Source: Flavobacterium sp.
Lineage (GTDB): Bacteria > Bacteroidota > Bacteroidia > Flavobacteriales > Flavobacteriaceae
Length of the DNA: 64,000 nt
Assembly: GCF_013823965.1 (NCBI RefSeq)
Contig: NZ_PNNA01000012.1
Span: forward strand, 19,898-83,897
Direction of reading: 5' to 3'
Positions 52,637 to 60,722 of the stretch are shown here, piece after piece (the stretch's first letter is position 1; each line of letters begins with the position of its first letter). The notes below the pieces were generated by a model. The model did no database searches. It was not told the DNA's origin and saw only the letters and a list, made by a program, of their open reading frames with translations. Made by a program: the position numbers and the translations under genes.

Positions 52637-53866
52637 TTATAAGGGAGGATTGTTTTTAATTTTTTTTATGGAAAAATGGGCGATGGTTCCAATTCCAATC
52701 AATAAAATAATGGCGATGCCAAAAAGGATGTAATTCACGTAAGGAATTGGGATGTAGCTAAAGGAAGCCAAGCCTTGAATCGCCAAAACGATTTCGTTCA
52801 ACAAGACGCCAATCGAAAATACGAGTATTCCATATTTTATATTTTTGTTGATGATAATCAAATGATTGGAATAGATGTAAAACAATACAAACAGGGTGAT
52901 TATGGCCAATAAAACCAGATGCAAATAGGCTATGACGATGGGTCTAAAGCCAAAAGCCAACTCACTGAGCAAAGGAACTGTCGATCCCAATTGCAGTAAT
53001 AATTTGATGCTCAAGGCAAAACTCACGAACCACAAAACGTATCGCAATAATGGAGAAAAATTTTCCAGGGAATCTTTCCTTGTTTTTACTAAAATTATCA
53101 AAAGTTTGAACCATGCAAAAACTTGGATTATGGCAGCGATAACTGTAATTACATAAAGCCAAACAGGTAAGTCTAGCCAAAGCGTGGACAAAAAATATGC
53201 TGGAACACAAGCTGCGGTAAATAATTTGAACGAAGTTTCATAAAAGGAATGTTCGGATTTTCGAAGGTTAAAAAAACCGAAAGCCAAGCCCATGCAAGCA
53301 AAGAAAAACCAGCCGTTGTACTGGAAATGCAGGTAAAAATAAATCGAGGAATGATACAAATCCAGCACGACATTTTTGCTCGCCATCATGTAAGCCAGAT
53401 AAAAAGTGCCCAATGAGGAAATGACATTGAAAAACACGGCCGCTTTTAACCAACTTTTTGCCATGCAATCAGCATCCAATACTTTTATATCCTTGATAAA
53501 TCGGTAGGCAAAAACATAGGAAACGAATATGGATGCCGTGGACAACACGATAGAAACCAATCCATAGCCTTCGATGATGAAGGAAACCAGCATTCCGTAG
53601 GAACAAATCAGGTTGGCAATGATGATGGATTTGTATTTATTTCCGTTGAAATTTGTGATTTTTGTTTGAAGGAAATAGACCATCAACGCCATTAAAGTAT
53701 GACTTAGCCAACCCGCAAAAGCAAAATGGGAATGGGAATGTTGCAAGTGTTTTTGGTCTAAATACGGAAATTCGAAACCTATTTTATAGCGCATCAAAAC
53801 ACCAAGAGCGGCAACAATGCAAAGGTTTAGCAACGAAATTTTCAACCAAAATTTGATCTTCAACAT
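52637..53866 (-). CDS. 12-helix membrane protein, possibly a distant haem-copper oxidase relative
   Basis: 409 residues, about twelve transmembrane helices. It has a His-rich helix start, HLQHSHSHFAFAGWLSH (~39-55), and a second conserved-looking segment YLHFQYNGWFFFACMGLAFG (~178-197). The first is similar in form to the LHGHTALFGVYG haem helix of NO reductases and oxidases. Full FeB ligand sets (W-H...H-H) were not found. Its start overlaps the crp stop by one base (TAATG), so the two are translated from one mRNA. It may bind haem or act in NO handling; that is inference. I do not recognise a characterised family. Confidence 0.75.
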   Translation of the reverse strand: MLKIKFWLKISLLNLCIVAALGVLMRYKIGFEFPYLDQKHLQHSHSHFAFAGWLSHTLMALMVYFLQTKITNFNGNKYKSIIIANLICSYGMLVSFIIEGYGLVSIVLSTASIFVSYVFAYRFIKDIKVLDADCMAKSWLKAAVFFNVISSLGTFYLAYMMASKNVVLDLYHSSIYFYLHFQYNGWFFFACMGLAFGFFNLRKSEHSFYETSFKLFTAACVPAYFLSTLWLDLPVWLYVITVIAAIIQVFAWFKLLIILVKTRKDSLENFSPLLRYVLWFVSFALSIKLLLQLGSTVPLLSELAFGFRPIVIAYLHLVLLAIITLFVLFYIYSNHLIIINKNIKYGILVFSIGVLLNEIVLAIQGLASFSYIPIPYVNYILFGIAIILLIGIGTIAHFSIKKIKNNPPL

Positions 53867-54459
53867 TAATAATATATTTTGTGATTGATAATTTCCACTT
53901 TATTGTTTTTGTTCATTTGGGCAAAAACCCGAATAACGGTTTCTACCCTCAATCCGGTATAATTGGCGATTTCTTGACGGGTGTAAGGAACCAAGATTCT
54001 TTCATTGGTGCATCCTGATTTTTTCTTGAACGAATTTAAAAAAGCGATAATTCTAAATTCGGGTTTTTGATTGATGATTTCTTTTGATGTCTTTGATTTT
54101 GCATGAATTTTTTGGGCAAATAAAAACAAAAAGAATTTCTGGATTGACGGATATTCATCCAAGATTTTAAAAAACTTGTCCTTTGATAATTTTATGATGG
54201 TACAGTCTTGAATCGTTACGGCTTTAGAAGGATAAGTTTCGTTGATAAACAATGGTGGTTCGCCAAAACCGTCTCCTTTGCAAAAAATACCTTGGGTAAA
54301 TTCCTTGCCTTCGTCATTCGAATTGAATAATCTTACACTTCCATCAAGAATTTGATAGTAAAAATTAGCTACTTCATCTTCATCAAAAATAATTTCATTT
54401 TTCTTGTATTTTTTGGCAACAGCGCCCCAAGAATAAAGTAAATCAATATCTATTTGCAT
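53866..54459 (-). CDS. Crp/Fnr family transcription regulator (DNR-like)
   Basis: 197 residues: cyclic-nucleotide-type beta-roll (~15-120, with DGSVRLFNSNDEGKEF and GDGFGEPPLFIN) and a C-terminal winged helix (VPYTRQEIANYTGLRVETVIRVF, recognition helix with E and R in the Crp positions). It lacks the N-terminal Cys cluster of Fnr, so it does not sense oxygen by a 4Fe-4S cluster; a haem/NO sensor of the DNR/NnrR kind is likely. It lies between NO reductase and copper genes. An operator of the regulon sits 95 bases upstream of its start and probably gives autoregulation. Confidence 0.9.
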   Translation of the reverse strand: MQIDIDLLYSWGAVAKKYKKNEIIFDEDEVANFYYQILDGSVRLFNSNDEGKEFTQGIFCKGDGFGEPPLFINETYPSKAVTIQDCTIIKLSKDKFFKILDEYPSIQKFFLFLFAQKIHAKSKTSKEIINQKPEFRIIAFLNSFKKKSGCTNERILVPYTRQEIANYTGLRVETVIRVFAQMNKNNKVEIINHKIYY

Positions 54460-54522
54460 AACTGATGTTGGGTAAATTTATGTATTTTTCGTAATTTACT
54501 TGGCAAATACATCTTATGGCCA

Positions 54523-54598
54523 CAAATTTAATTTTTATAAAGTTAAAAAAAATATGACCGGAATCATAAAAATAATTTTAATTGAAGGCCTATATTTG
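54523..54598. promoter_or_regulatory. Divergent promoter pair sharing one Crp/Fnr-type operator
   Basis: ATGACCGGAATCAT lies at 54554-54567 (centre 54560.5). On the plus strand TATATTTG at 54591-54598 ends 37.5 bases from the centre; on the minus strand TAAATTTG at 54530-54523 also ends 37.5 bases away. One operator can thus serve crp (minus) and the copper operon (plus) in equivalent class II positions. Both -7 elements match TAnnTTTG exactly. Confidence 0.8.
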
Positions 54599-54602
54599 TG
54601 TC

Positions 54603-54977
54603 GTGAAAAATGTTTTATTCCTTTTAGCGTTGTTTATGTTATTAAAACCGGTGCTTCCGGTCATAGACTATGTTGTTAATTACGAATATATTTCCAAGGT
54701 GCTTTGTGTCAATAAAGCCAAGCCCAAAATGCATTGCAACGGTAAATGCCATTTGATGAAAGAGCTTGCCAAAACTTCAGAAAATGACGCTCCAATTTCT
54801 TCCGATAAAAAAGTGCCTTCACGACAATTTGAAGTTTTGTTTTTGGAGGAAATCAAATCTTTCAAAATTGCTCCCGTTTATTTTTTCGAAACAGAAAAAA
54901 CAAACAGCAACTATTCTAATTTATACTTTCGTTTGAATAGTGCTTCGGTTTTTCATCCGCCGATTTTCATTTCATAA
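54603..54977 (+). CDS. Small Cys-rich secreted protein of a copper-linked operon
   Basis: 124 residues from the GTG at 54603; an ATG at 54582 lies upstream of the -7 element and cannot be used from that promoter. The N-terminal helix (VLFLLALFMLLKPVLPVI) is a signal or anchor. The rest contains C35 and the pattern MHCNGKCHLMKEL (C45, C49 with His and Met), a possible copper site. Proteins with this layout, LKPxxPxxxYxxNYxYI...CNGKC, recur in Bacteroidota near copper and TonB genes, as far as I recall. It precedes the Met/His-rich lipoprotein by 81 bases. The start codon lies only 5 bases after TTTG, so the mRNA may be nearly leaderless. Confidence 0.72.
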   Translation: MKNVLFLLALFMLLKPVLPVIDYVVNYEYISKVLCVNKAKPKMHCNGKCHLMKELAKTSENDAPISSDKKVPSRQFEVLFLEEIKSFKIAPVYFFETEKTNSNYSNLYFRLNSASVFHPPIFIS

Positions 54978-55058
54978 TTTTTCAAGTTTTTACAGTGACT
55001 TTATTCGATAATGATACTATCGACGGGTCTTTTATTATCAAAATTTAAAAAATATAAA

Positions 55059-55898
55059 ATGAAAATTTTAAGAATACTGCCATTGGTTTTAGTAGCCATT
55101 TTTGCTTCATGCACTTCAGATAATGGGGCAACATCAATCGACGAATTAGAGGGCTTGACCAAGTTTAAAGAAATCTCGAACACGACCCATACCATAGAAT
55201 TATACAAACATATGGGCGGTTTGGAGCAAGGTTTTAACGAAATTGCATTGAAAATCAAGGACAAAACAAGCAATCAATACATAACAAATGCCACCGTTTC
55301 CTGGATGCCTTTGATGCACATGACAATGATGACACATTCTTGTCCTAAATCACCGGTGACAAAAATGTCAACAGACGGAGCTGTTTATGAAGGATACATT
55401 GTTTTCCAAATGGCGCAAAACGCCACGGAATATTGGGATTTAAAAATTGACTACACCATCAATGGCACAGCCTATACCGTAACGTCAGTTATTGATGTTC
55501 CTGCTTCCGCAAAACAAAGAGTGACTACTTTTACAGGTTCGGACAATGTGAAATATATTGCGGCTTACGTAGATCCACATCATCCAAAAGTGGGAATCAA
55601 CGACATGGTGGCCGGGGTTTGGAAAATGCAAGACATGATGACTTTTCCGGTTGTGGATAATTTCAAGTTGAAAATTGATCCAAGAATGCCAAGTATGGGC
55701 AATCACAGTTCTCCCAACAATATGGATTTAACCCAAACAACTGCCGGTAATTTATACAACGGAAAATTGTCGTTGACCATGACCGGTTTGTGGAAAATCA
55801 ACCTGCAATTGGTGAATGCTTCGGGAACTGTTTTAAAAGGAGAGACCATCACTGATGCTGTTCCTGCAAGCAGTATTTACTTTGAAATAGAGTTTTAA
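55059..55898 (+). CDS. Met/His-rich lipoprotein, probable periplasmic copper binder (YtkA-like)
   Basis: 279 residues from the ATG at 55059 (IFASC, C18). Two related beta-sandwich halves are seen, ~45-150 and ~160-279. The first carries SWMPLMHMTMMTHSCPKSP and the second PHHPKVG, DMMTF and RMPSMGNHSSPNNMD, dense in Met and His, as in Cu(I)/Cu(II)-binding proteins. The FixH/YtkA-like strand pattern (WDLKIDYTINGTAYTV) supports the fold. It lies between the Cys-rich small protein and the OprC-like receptor, so it probably accepts copper after outer-membrane uptake and passes it to NosZ maturation. This role is inferred. Confidence 0.78.
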   Translation: MKILRILPLVLVAIFASCTSDNGATSIDELEGLTKFKEISNTTHTIELYKHMGGLEQGFNEIALKIKDKTSNQYITNATVSWMPLMHMTMMTHSCPKSPVTKMSTDGAVYEGYIVFQMAQNATEYWDLKIDYTINGTAYTVTSVIDVPASAKQRVTTFTGSDNVKYIAAYVDPHHPKVGINDMVAGVWKMQDMMTFPVVDNFKLKIDPRMPSMGNHSSPNNMDLTQTTAGNLYNGKLSLTMTGLWKINLQLVNASGTVLKGETITDAVPASSIYFEIEF

Positions 55899-55908
55899 AA
55901 ACATAAAA

Positions 55909-55940
55909 ATCTGTGCTAAGGTCTGAGCTTTGGCACAGAT
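55909..55940 (+). terminator. Hairpin between the copper lipoprotein and receptor genes
   Basis: ATCTGTGCTAAG at 55909-55920 pairs with CTTTGGCACAGAT at 55928-55940 including G-T pairs. Only four T follow, so it may be a weak terminator, attenuator or processing site in the operon. Confidence 0.4.
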
Positions 55941-55958
55941 GATTTTACAATTTTCAAA

Positions 55959-57971
55959 ATGAAAAACGTTATAATTTCCATAAGCTGTTTTCTTGTTTTT
56001 TCAGTGATTTTTGCGCAAGAAAAACCTGCCGATACCTTAACTCCAAAAGAATTGAAGGAAGTGATTGTCATTGGCAAAAAAGCACAATTGTATCAAAAAC
56101 AAGCCAAACCCTTGGCTTCGATTGATGAATATCTGCAACAATCCACCAAAGTGGACATGATTCGGCGAGGCAGTTATGCTTGGGAACCAATGATTAACAG
56201 CATGACGACCGAAAGAACCTTGGTCACCATTGACGGAATGCGTGTTTTTGGAGCTTGCACCGATAAAATGGATCCGATTACTTCCTATGTCGAGGTTTCC
56301 AATCTGTCGGAAGCCACCATAAAATCAGGTCAGCAAGGCAGCTGTCATGGTTCAACCATAGGCGGTTCGATAGATTTGCAAAGAAATCGCAGCGGATTTT
56401 CGGATTTGGGTTGGAATGCTTCCATGAACACGGGTTTTGAAACCAACAGCCAGCAAAAGATTTTGGGTTCGGCCGTAAATTATGCGGATAGTTCGTTTTA
56501 TGTCGATACCGATTTCATGTTTCGGGATGCCGGGAATTATACCGATGGAAATGGTCAGGAGGTTTTGTTTTCGCAGTTCCGCAAATTCAATGTTTCGGCA
56601 ACTTCCGGTGTTTCTTTGACCGAAAATAAATTACTGGAAGGTTCGATAATTTATGATAAAGCGACCGATGTGGGTTATCCGGCCTTGCCGATGGATGTAT
56701 CCTTGGCGGAAGCATTAATCACCTCCTTGAAATATGAATATGTTCCAAAATCAGGGATGATAGCTTCGAACCTCGCAATGACAAATTGGGAAACCAAAAT
56801 ATACTACAATACCATCACCCACAAAATGGATGATACCAAGCGACCTTCGGTTCCCATTCACATGGATATGCCGGGTTGGAGCGACACTTTCGGGTTTTAT
56901 TCTAAAGTGAAAGGAATTTTCAAAAGTCACCATTTTGTGGCCGACTTGAACTCGTTTTACAATCGGTCCGTTGCCGAAATGACGATGTATCCAGCGGATT
57001 CCAACGAAAAATTAATGTTTATGTACACTTGGCCAGACGTGAAAACGTTTTATTCGGCTTTGTTTTTGGAAGACAATTTGGCATTGAATGACCGTTCGAG
57101 TTTGAAATTTTCCGGAAGTTTGGCGAATCATTTTAACGAAGTTGCCAGTCAATTGGGTTTGGAAAGTTTGCAGATTTTTTATCCCGATATGAAAGACAGC
57201 AAAACCCGAATTCTAAAAAGCATTTCTTCCAATTATTTGTTTGATAAAAATGGTTTTTCTTATGGTTTTGGGTTGGCGTATGGCGAACGTGCTCCGTCGG
57301 TTTCCGAGGGTTATGGATTTTATTTGTTCAATAGTTTTGACCGTTACGACTACATTGGAAATCCTGGATTGCGTAACGAAAATTCAATGGAAGGAAACGT
57401 TTCTGTTGGTTATAAAACTCAAAAATGGAGTGCGAAAATGTCGTCTTCCTACTTTCATGTTTCCAATTATATCGTGGGAAAACCAGACGAGACTTTGGTT
57501 CCAATGACCATTGGGGCCAGCGGTGTAAAAATCTACACGGCATTGGATTATGCCACCATTTTCAATGCCGACTTGAATTTAGAATACCAGTTTTCAACTG
57601 ATTGGAGATGGAAAGGGCAATTGGTTTACAGTTATGGCAAAGATTTCGAAGACAAAAATTTGCCTTTCATAAGTCCGTTGCGATATTCTTCTTCCTTGAA
57701 TTTCAAAAAGCATAATTTTTCGTCGGAAATTGCCGTTCAGGGAAATGCCACTCAAACGCAATACAGTCCTTTTTATGGAGAAGACAGAACGCCATCGTAT
57801 GCCATTTTGAATTTTGATGCGGGATATTCCTTTGCTTTTTATAAAGTGAAATGTAGTGTAAAAGCTGGAATCGAGAATATTTTCGATACTTATTATTCCA
57901 CTTTTTCAGATTGGAACAACATTCCCAGAAAGGGAAGAAATTCCTTTTTGAACGTTGCTTTTGGATTTTAA
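55959..57971 (+). CDS. TonB-dependent copper receptor (OprC/NosA-like)
   Basis: 670 residues with a signal peptide (FLVFSVIFAQ). The plug domain has VDMIRRGSYAWEPMINSM and, at ~97-107, FGACTDKMDPITSYVE with C100 and M104, the CxxxM copper ligands known from OprC. A second Met/His site, IHMDMPGW, lies in a loop near residue 303. The barrel ends with a terminal Phe (FLNVAFGF). The protein is a siderophore-receptor-like channel for copper, and NosA/OprC genes are needed for NosZ in pseudomonads. It ends the operon under the shared Crp/Fnr operator, which links copper uptake to N2O reduction. Confidence 0.88.
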   Translation: MKNVIISISCFLVFSVIFAQEKPADTLTPKELKEVIVIGKKAQLYQKQAKPLASIDEYLQQSTKVDMIRRGSYAWEPMINSMTTERTLVTIDGMRVFGACTDKMDPITSYVEVSNLSEATIKSGQQGSCHGSTIGGSIDLQRNRSGFSDLGWNASMNTGFETNSQQKILGSAVNYADSSFYVDTDFMFRDAGNYTDGNGQEVLFSQFRKFNVSATSGVSLTENKLLEGSIIYDKATDVGYPALPMDVSLAEALITSLKYEYVPKSGMIASNLAMTNWETKIYYNTITHKMDDTKRPSVPIHMDMPGWSDTFGFYSKVKGIFKSHHFVADLNSFYNRSVAEMTMYPADSNEKLMFMYTWPDVKTFYSALFLEDNLALNDRSSLKFSGSLANHFNEVASQLGLESLQIFYPDMKDSKTRILKSISSNYLFDKNGFSYGFGLAYGERAPSVSEGYGFYLFNSFDRYDYIGNPGLRNENSMEGNVSVGYKTQKWSAKMSSSYFHVSNYIVGKPDETLVPMTIGASGVKIYTALDYATIFNADLNLEYQFSTDWRWKGQLVYSYGKDFEDKNLPFISPLRYSSSLNFKKHNFSSEIAVQGNATQTQYSPFYGEDRTPSYAILNFDAGYSFAFYKVKCSVKAGIENIFDTYYSTFSDWNNIPRKGRNSFLNVAFGF

Positions 57972-58006
57972 AAGAACTAAAAATACTATGGATGTCAGTT
58001 CTGTGT

Positions 58007-59542
58007 TTACGATTTTTTTGGATTAATTTTTACAAATCCACCACGATTTTCGTCACGATTAATGGATTGTTGAACGATTAAGCTACCAATGGTAATCATG
58101 TTTTGCAATTCATACAATTCAGGATTTACGTTGTGGCTTTTTATTTGTTCTTCCACCTCGTTTTTCCAATGGGAAAGTTGTTCTTTGGCTTTAATCAAAT
58201 CGGTGTCGTTGCGTACAATTCCTGCATTTTGACGCATCAAAAGTTGTAACTCTGCTTTGGTTTTGACCACATAATCAGGATTGATTTCGGGTTTCGAAGT
58301 CGGTTTCCAATCTGTAACGGTTCCAGTAAATGTGTTTTTTTCTAAAGGATGATTTTCTAAATAATGGTATATTTTATCCGAATACACCAAGGCTTCCAAA
58401 AGGGAATTGGAGGCCAAACGATTCGCGCCGTGCAATCCGGTTCGGGAACATTCGCCACAAGCAAACAAGTTTTCCACGGAAGTTTTTCCGTTTTTGTCCA
58501 CCACGATACCGCCACAAAGGTAATGTTGGGCCGGAACCACGGGAATCCAATCTTTGGCAATGTCGATACCAACACTTTTGCAGTGCTCATAAATCATCGG
58601 GAAATGTTTTTTGAAACCTTCCAAATCCAAATGGGTGCAATCTAGATATACGCAATCATCGCCCGTTTTCTTGAGTTCCAAATCGATGCTTTGCGAAACA
58701 ATGTCGCGTGAAGCCAAATCGCCACGGGAATCATAATCAGGCATAAAGCGATGGCCTTTTTTGGTACGCAAATAGGCGCCAAAACCACGAACGGCTTCCG
58801 AAATCAAGAACGAAGTTCCGGTGGAAGCATTGTATAAAGTAGTGGGGTGAAACTGGATAAATTCCATTTCTTTGATAACTGCATTGGCTCTATAAGCCAT
58901 TGCAATTCCATCGCCTGTAGCAATTACTGGGTTGGAGGTGTGTCCATAAAGATGCCCAATTCCGCCAGTGGCCAGTAAGGTAAAATCGGATTGAAAAGTG
59001 AGTACTTCCTTTGTTTTCTGGTCTAAAACATAAGCTCCCAAACAGTTGTTGTTTTCAGTAATCAAATCAATCGCCAAATGATAATCTAAAACCGTGATAT
59101 TTTCTTTTTGATGTACTTGGGATAAAATAGCCCGTTGAATCTCTTGTCCCGTTTGGTCTTTATGATGAACAACCCTGTTTTCGGAATGGCCGCCTTCTTT
59201 GCCCAAGTCCAAGGTTCCTTGGTTGTTTTTGTCAAATTTGGCGCCCCATTCAATCAATTCCTTTAATCGTTTCGGTCCTTCGGTGATGACCATTTTTACC
59301 ACTGATTCGTCGCACAAACCGTCGCCACAAATCAAGGTATCCTGAATGTGTTTCTCGTAGGAATCGTCGATTTTGTCGGTGACAATTGCAATTCCTCCTT
59401 GGGCATAGCGAGTGTTGGATTCGTTTTCGTTTGCCTTGGTGACAATTGTTATTTTTTTGTCTGGAAATCGCTCGGCAATTTTAACGGCAAAAGTCAATCC
59501 TGCCACGCCGGAACCGATGATTAGGTAATTGGTTTGGATCAT
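58007..59542 (-). CDS. nadB: L-aspartate oxidase
   Basis: 511 residues, cytoplasmic flavoprotein. It oxidises L-aspartate to iminoaspartate for quinolinate synthesis. FAD-binding motifs: LIIGSGVAGLTFAVKIA, NESNTRYAQGGIAIV, HSENRVVHHKDQTGQEI, LATGGIGHLYGHTSNP, EFIQFHPTTLYN, and FACGECSRTGLHGANRLASNSLLEAL. Overlaps nadA by one base (TAATG), an operon with coupled translation. Normal length for the family. Confidence 0.97.
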   Translation of the reverse strand: MIQTNYLIIGSGVAGLTFAVKIAERFPDKKITIVTKANENESNTRYAQGGIAIVTDKIDDSYEKHIQDTLICGDGLCDESVVKMVITEGPKRLKELIEWGAKFDKNNQGTLDLGKEGGHSENRVVHHKDQTGQEIQRAILSQVHQKENITVLDYHLAIDLITENNNCLGAYVLDQKTKEVLTFQSDFTLLATGGIGHLYGHTSNPVIATGDGIAMAYRANAVIKEMEFIQFHPTTLYNASTGTSFLISEAVRGFGAYLRTKKGHRFMPDYDSRGDLASRDIVSQSIDLELKKTGDDCVYLDCTHLDLEGFKKHFPMIYEHCKSVGIDIAKDWIPVVPAQHYLCGGIVVDKNGKTSVENLFACGECSRTGLHGANRLASNSLLEALVYSDKIYHYLENHPLEKNTFTGTVTDWKPTSKPEINPDYVVKTKAELQLLMRQNAGIVRNDTDLIKAKEQLSHWKNEVEEQIKSHNVNPELYELQNMITIGSLIVQQSINRDENRGGFVKINPKKS

Positions 59543-60471
59543 TATTTGGATAATTCAAGCATGCGTTCGATGGGAACCAATGCTTTTTTCATAATATCTT
59601 CTGGAACAGTTATTTCTGGAGTTTCGTTGAGCAAACAATCGTACACTTTTTGCAGAGTGTTCATTTTCATGTAACCGCATTCGCTACAAGCGCAAGTGTT
59701 GTCCTCGTTTGAAGGAGCTGGAATCAATATTTTTTCGGGAACTTCTTGTTTCATTTTATGAAGAATTCCAGCTTCGGTGGCCACGATAAATTTGTTGCTT
59801 GGGTCTTTTTTTACAAAATCAATCATCCCGGCAGTCGAACCAATGTAGTTGGCCGTTTTGAGGATATGCGTTTCCGATTCCGGGTGCGCAATGATTTTGG
59901 CGTCTGGATTTTCTTTGTAAAGCGCAATCAGTTTGTCTAATGAAAAAGCTTCGTGCACCACGCAAGAACCGTCCCAAAGCAACATTTTGCGGCCTGTTTT
60001 TTCCATCACATATTTACCCAAGTTTTTGTCCGGAGCAAAGATGATGGGTTTGTCTTTTGGGATGGATTCCACAATTTTTACGGCATTGGACGAAGTAACC
60101 ACGATGTCGGTCAAGGCTTTTACTTCGGCGGAACAATTCACGTAAGTGATGACAATATGGTCGGGATGTGCTTCGGTAAATTTTTTGAATTCTTCCGGAG
60201 GACAGGATTCGGCAAGCGAACAACCTGCTTTCAAATCGGGAAGGATTACTTTCTTGGACGGGTTTAATATTTTTGCCGTTTCGGCCATAAAATGCACACC
60301 CGCAAAAAGGATAATGTCGGCATCCACTTTCATCGCTTCTTGGGACAATCCCAAGCTGTCACCCACATAATCTGCCACATCTTGAATATCGGCTTCCTGA
60401 TAATAATGCGCCAAAATAACTGCATTTTTCTCTTTTTTCAGTTCCAGTATTCGTTCTTTAAGACTTTTCAT
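59542..60471 (-). CDS. nadA: Quinolinate synthase
   Basis: 309 residues. It condenses iminoaspartate with dihydroxyacetone phosphate to quinolinate using a 4Fe-4S cluster. Key motifs: [80 protein letters not shown] and [14 protein letters not shown] with cluster cysteines. The gene starts at 60471 and lies upstream of nadB on the same strand. A -7 element TATCTTTG lies at 60543-60536. Confidence 0.97.
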   Translation of the reverse strand: MKSLKERILELKKEKNAVILAHYYQEADIQDVADYVGDSLGLSQEAMKVDADIILFAGVHFMAETAKILNPSKKVILPDLKAGCSLAESCPPEEFKKFTEAHPDHIVITYVNCSAEVKALTDIVVTSSNAVKIVESIPKDKPIIFAPDKNLGKYVMEKTGRKMLLWDGSCVVHEAFSLDKLIALYKENPDAKIIAHPESETHILKTANYIGSTAGMIDFVKKDPSNKFIVATEAGILHKMKQEVPEKILIPAPSNEDNTCACSECGYMKMNTLQKVYDCLLNETPEITVPEDIMKKALVPIERMLELSK

Positions 60472-60535
60472 CTTTAATCAATTTTATTGTCCTGTTATTA
60501 AATATTTTCTGCAGCTAACAGAAATGATATTGTCG

Positions 60536-60543
60536 CAAAGATA
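60536..60543 (-). promoter_or_regulatory. -7 element of the nadA-nadB operon
   Basis: TATCTTTG on the minus strand matches TAnnTTTG and lies ~65 bases before the nadA start. No Crp/Fnr-type site is at the expected position. Confidence 0.5.
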
Positions 60544-60646
60544 CGCATATTTAAAAAACAATAAATTGAAAAATAGTTATGTAATTCCTTTTTTTGATAA
60601 ATTATTTTTAATGTCGCAATGGTTTTTTAATTCTGGAAAAGGGATT

Positions 60647-60690
60647 ATGACATTTATCAGGTTTTATGCTAAAGGCTTTTACGACCTTTG
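60647..60690 (+). promoter_or_regulatory. Crp/Fnr-type operator and promoter of the 603-residue unknown gene
   Basis: ATGACATTTATCAG at 60647-60660 keeps the ATGA...ATCA core of the other operators with one imperfect end. The -7 TTTG (GACCTTTG, 60683-60690) ends 36.5 bases from its centre, exactly as at nos and fasciclin. The gene starts at 60723. Confidence 0.6.
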
Positions 60691-60722
60691 TCGCTCATAT
60701 TATAATAAACCAAATTTTACGC

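Noticed and set aside
55005..55023. Inverted repeat TCGATA/TATCGA before the copper lipoprotein gene
   Set aside because: Only six base pairs with a 7-base loop and no T run; too weak to call a regulatory element or terminator.
58007..60471. nadA-nadB as members of the Crp/Fnr regulon
   Set aside because: The promoter at 60536 has no ATGA...ATCA motif at the required distance, so ordinary housekeeping control is more likely.
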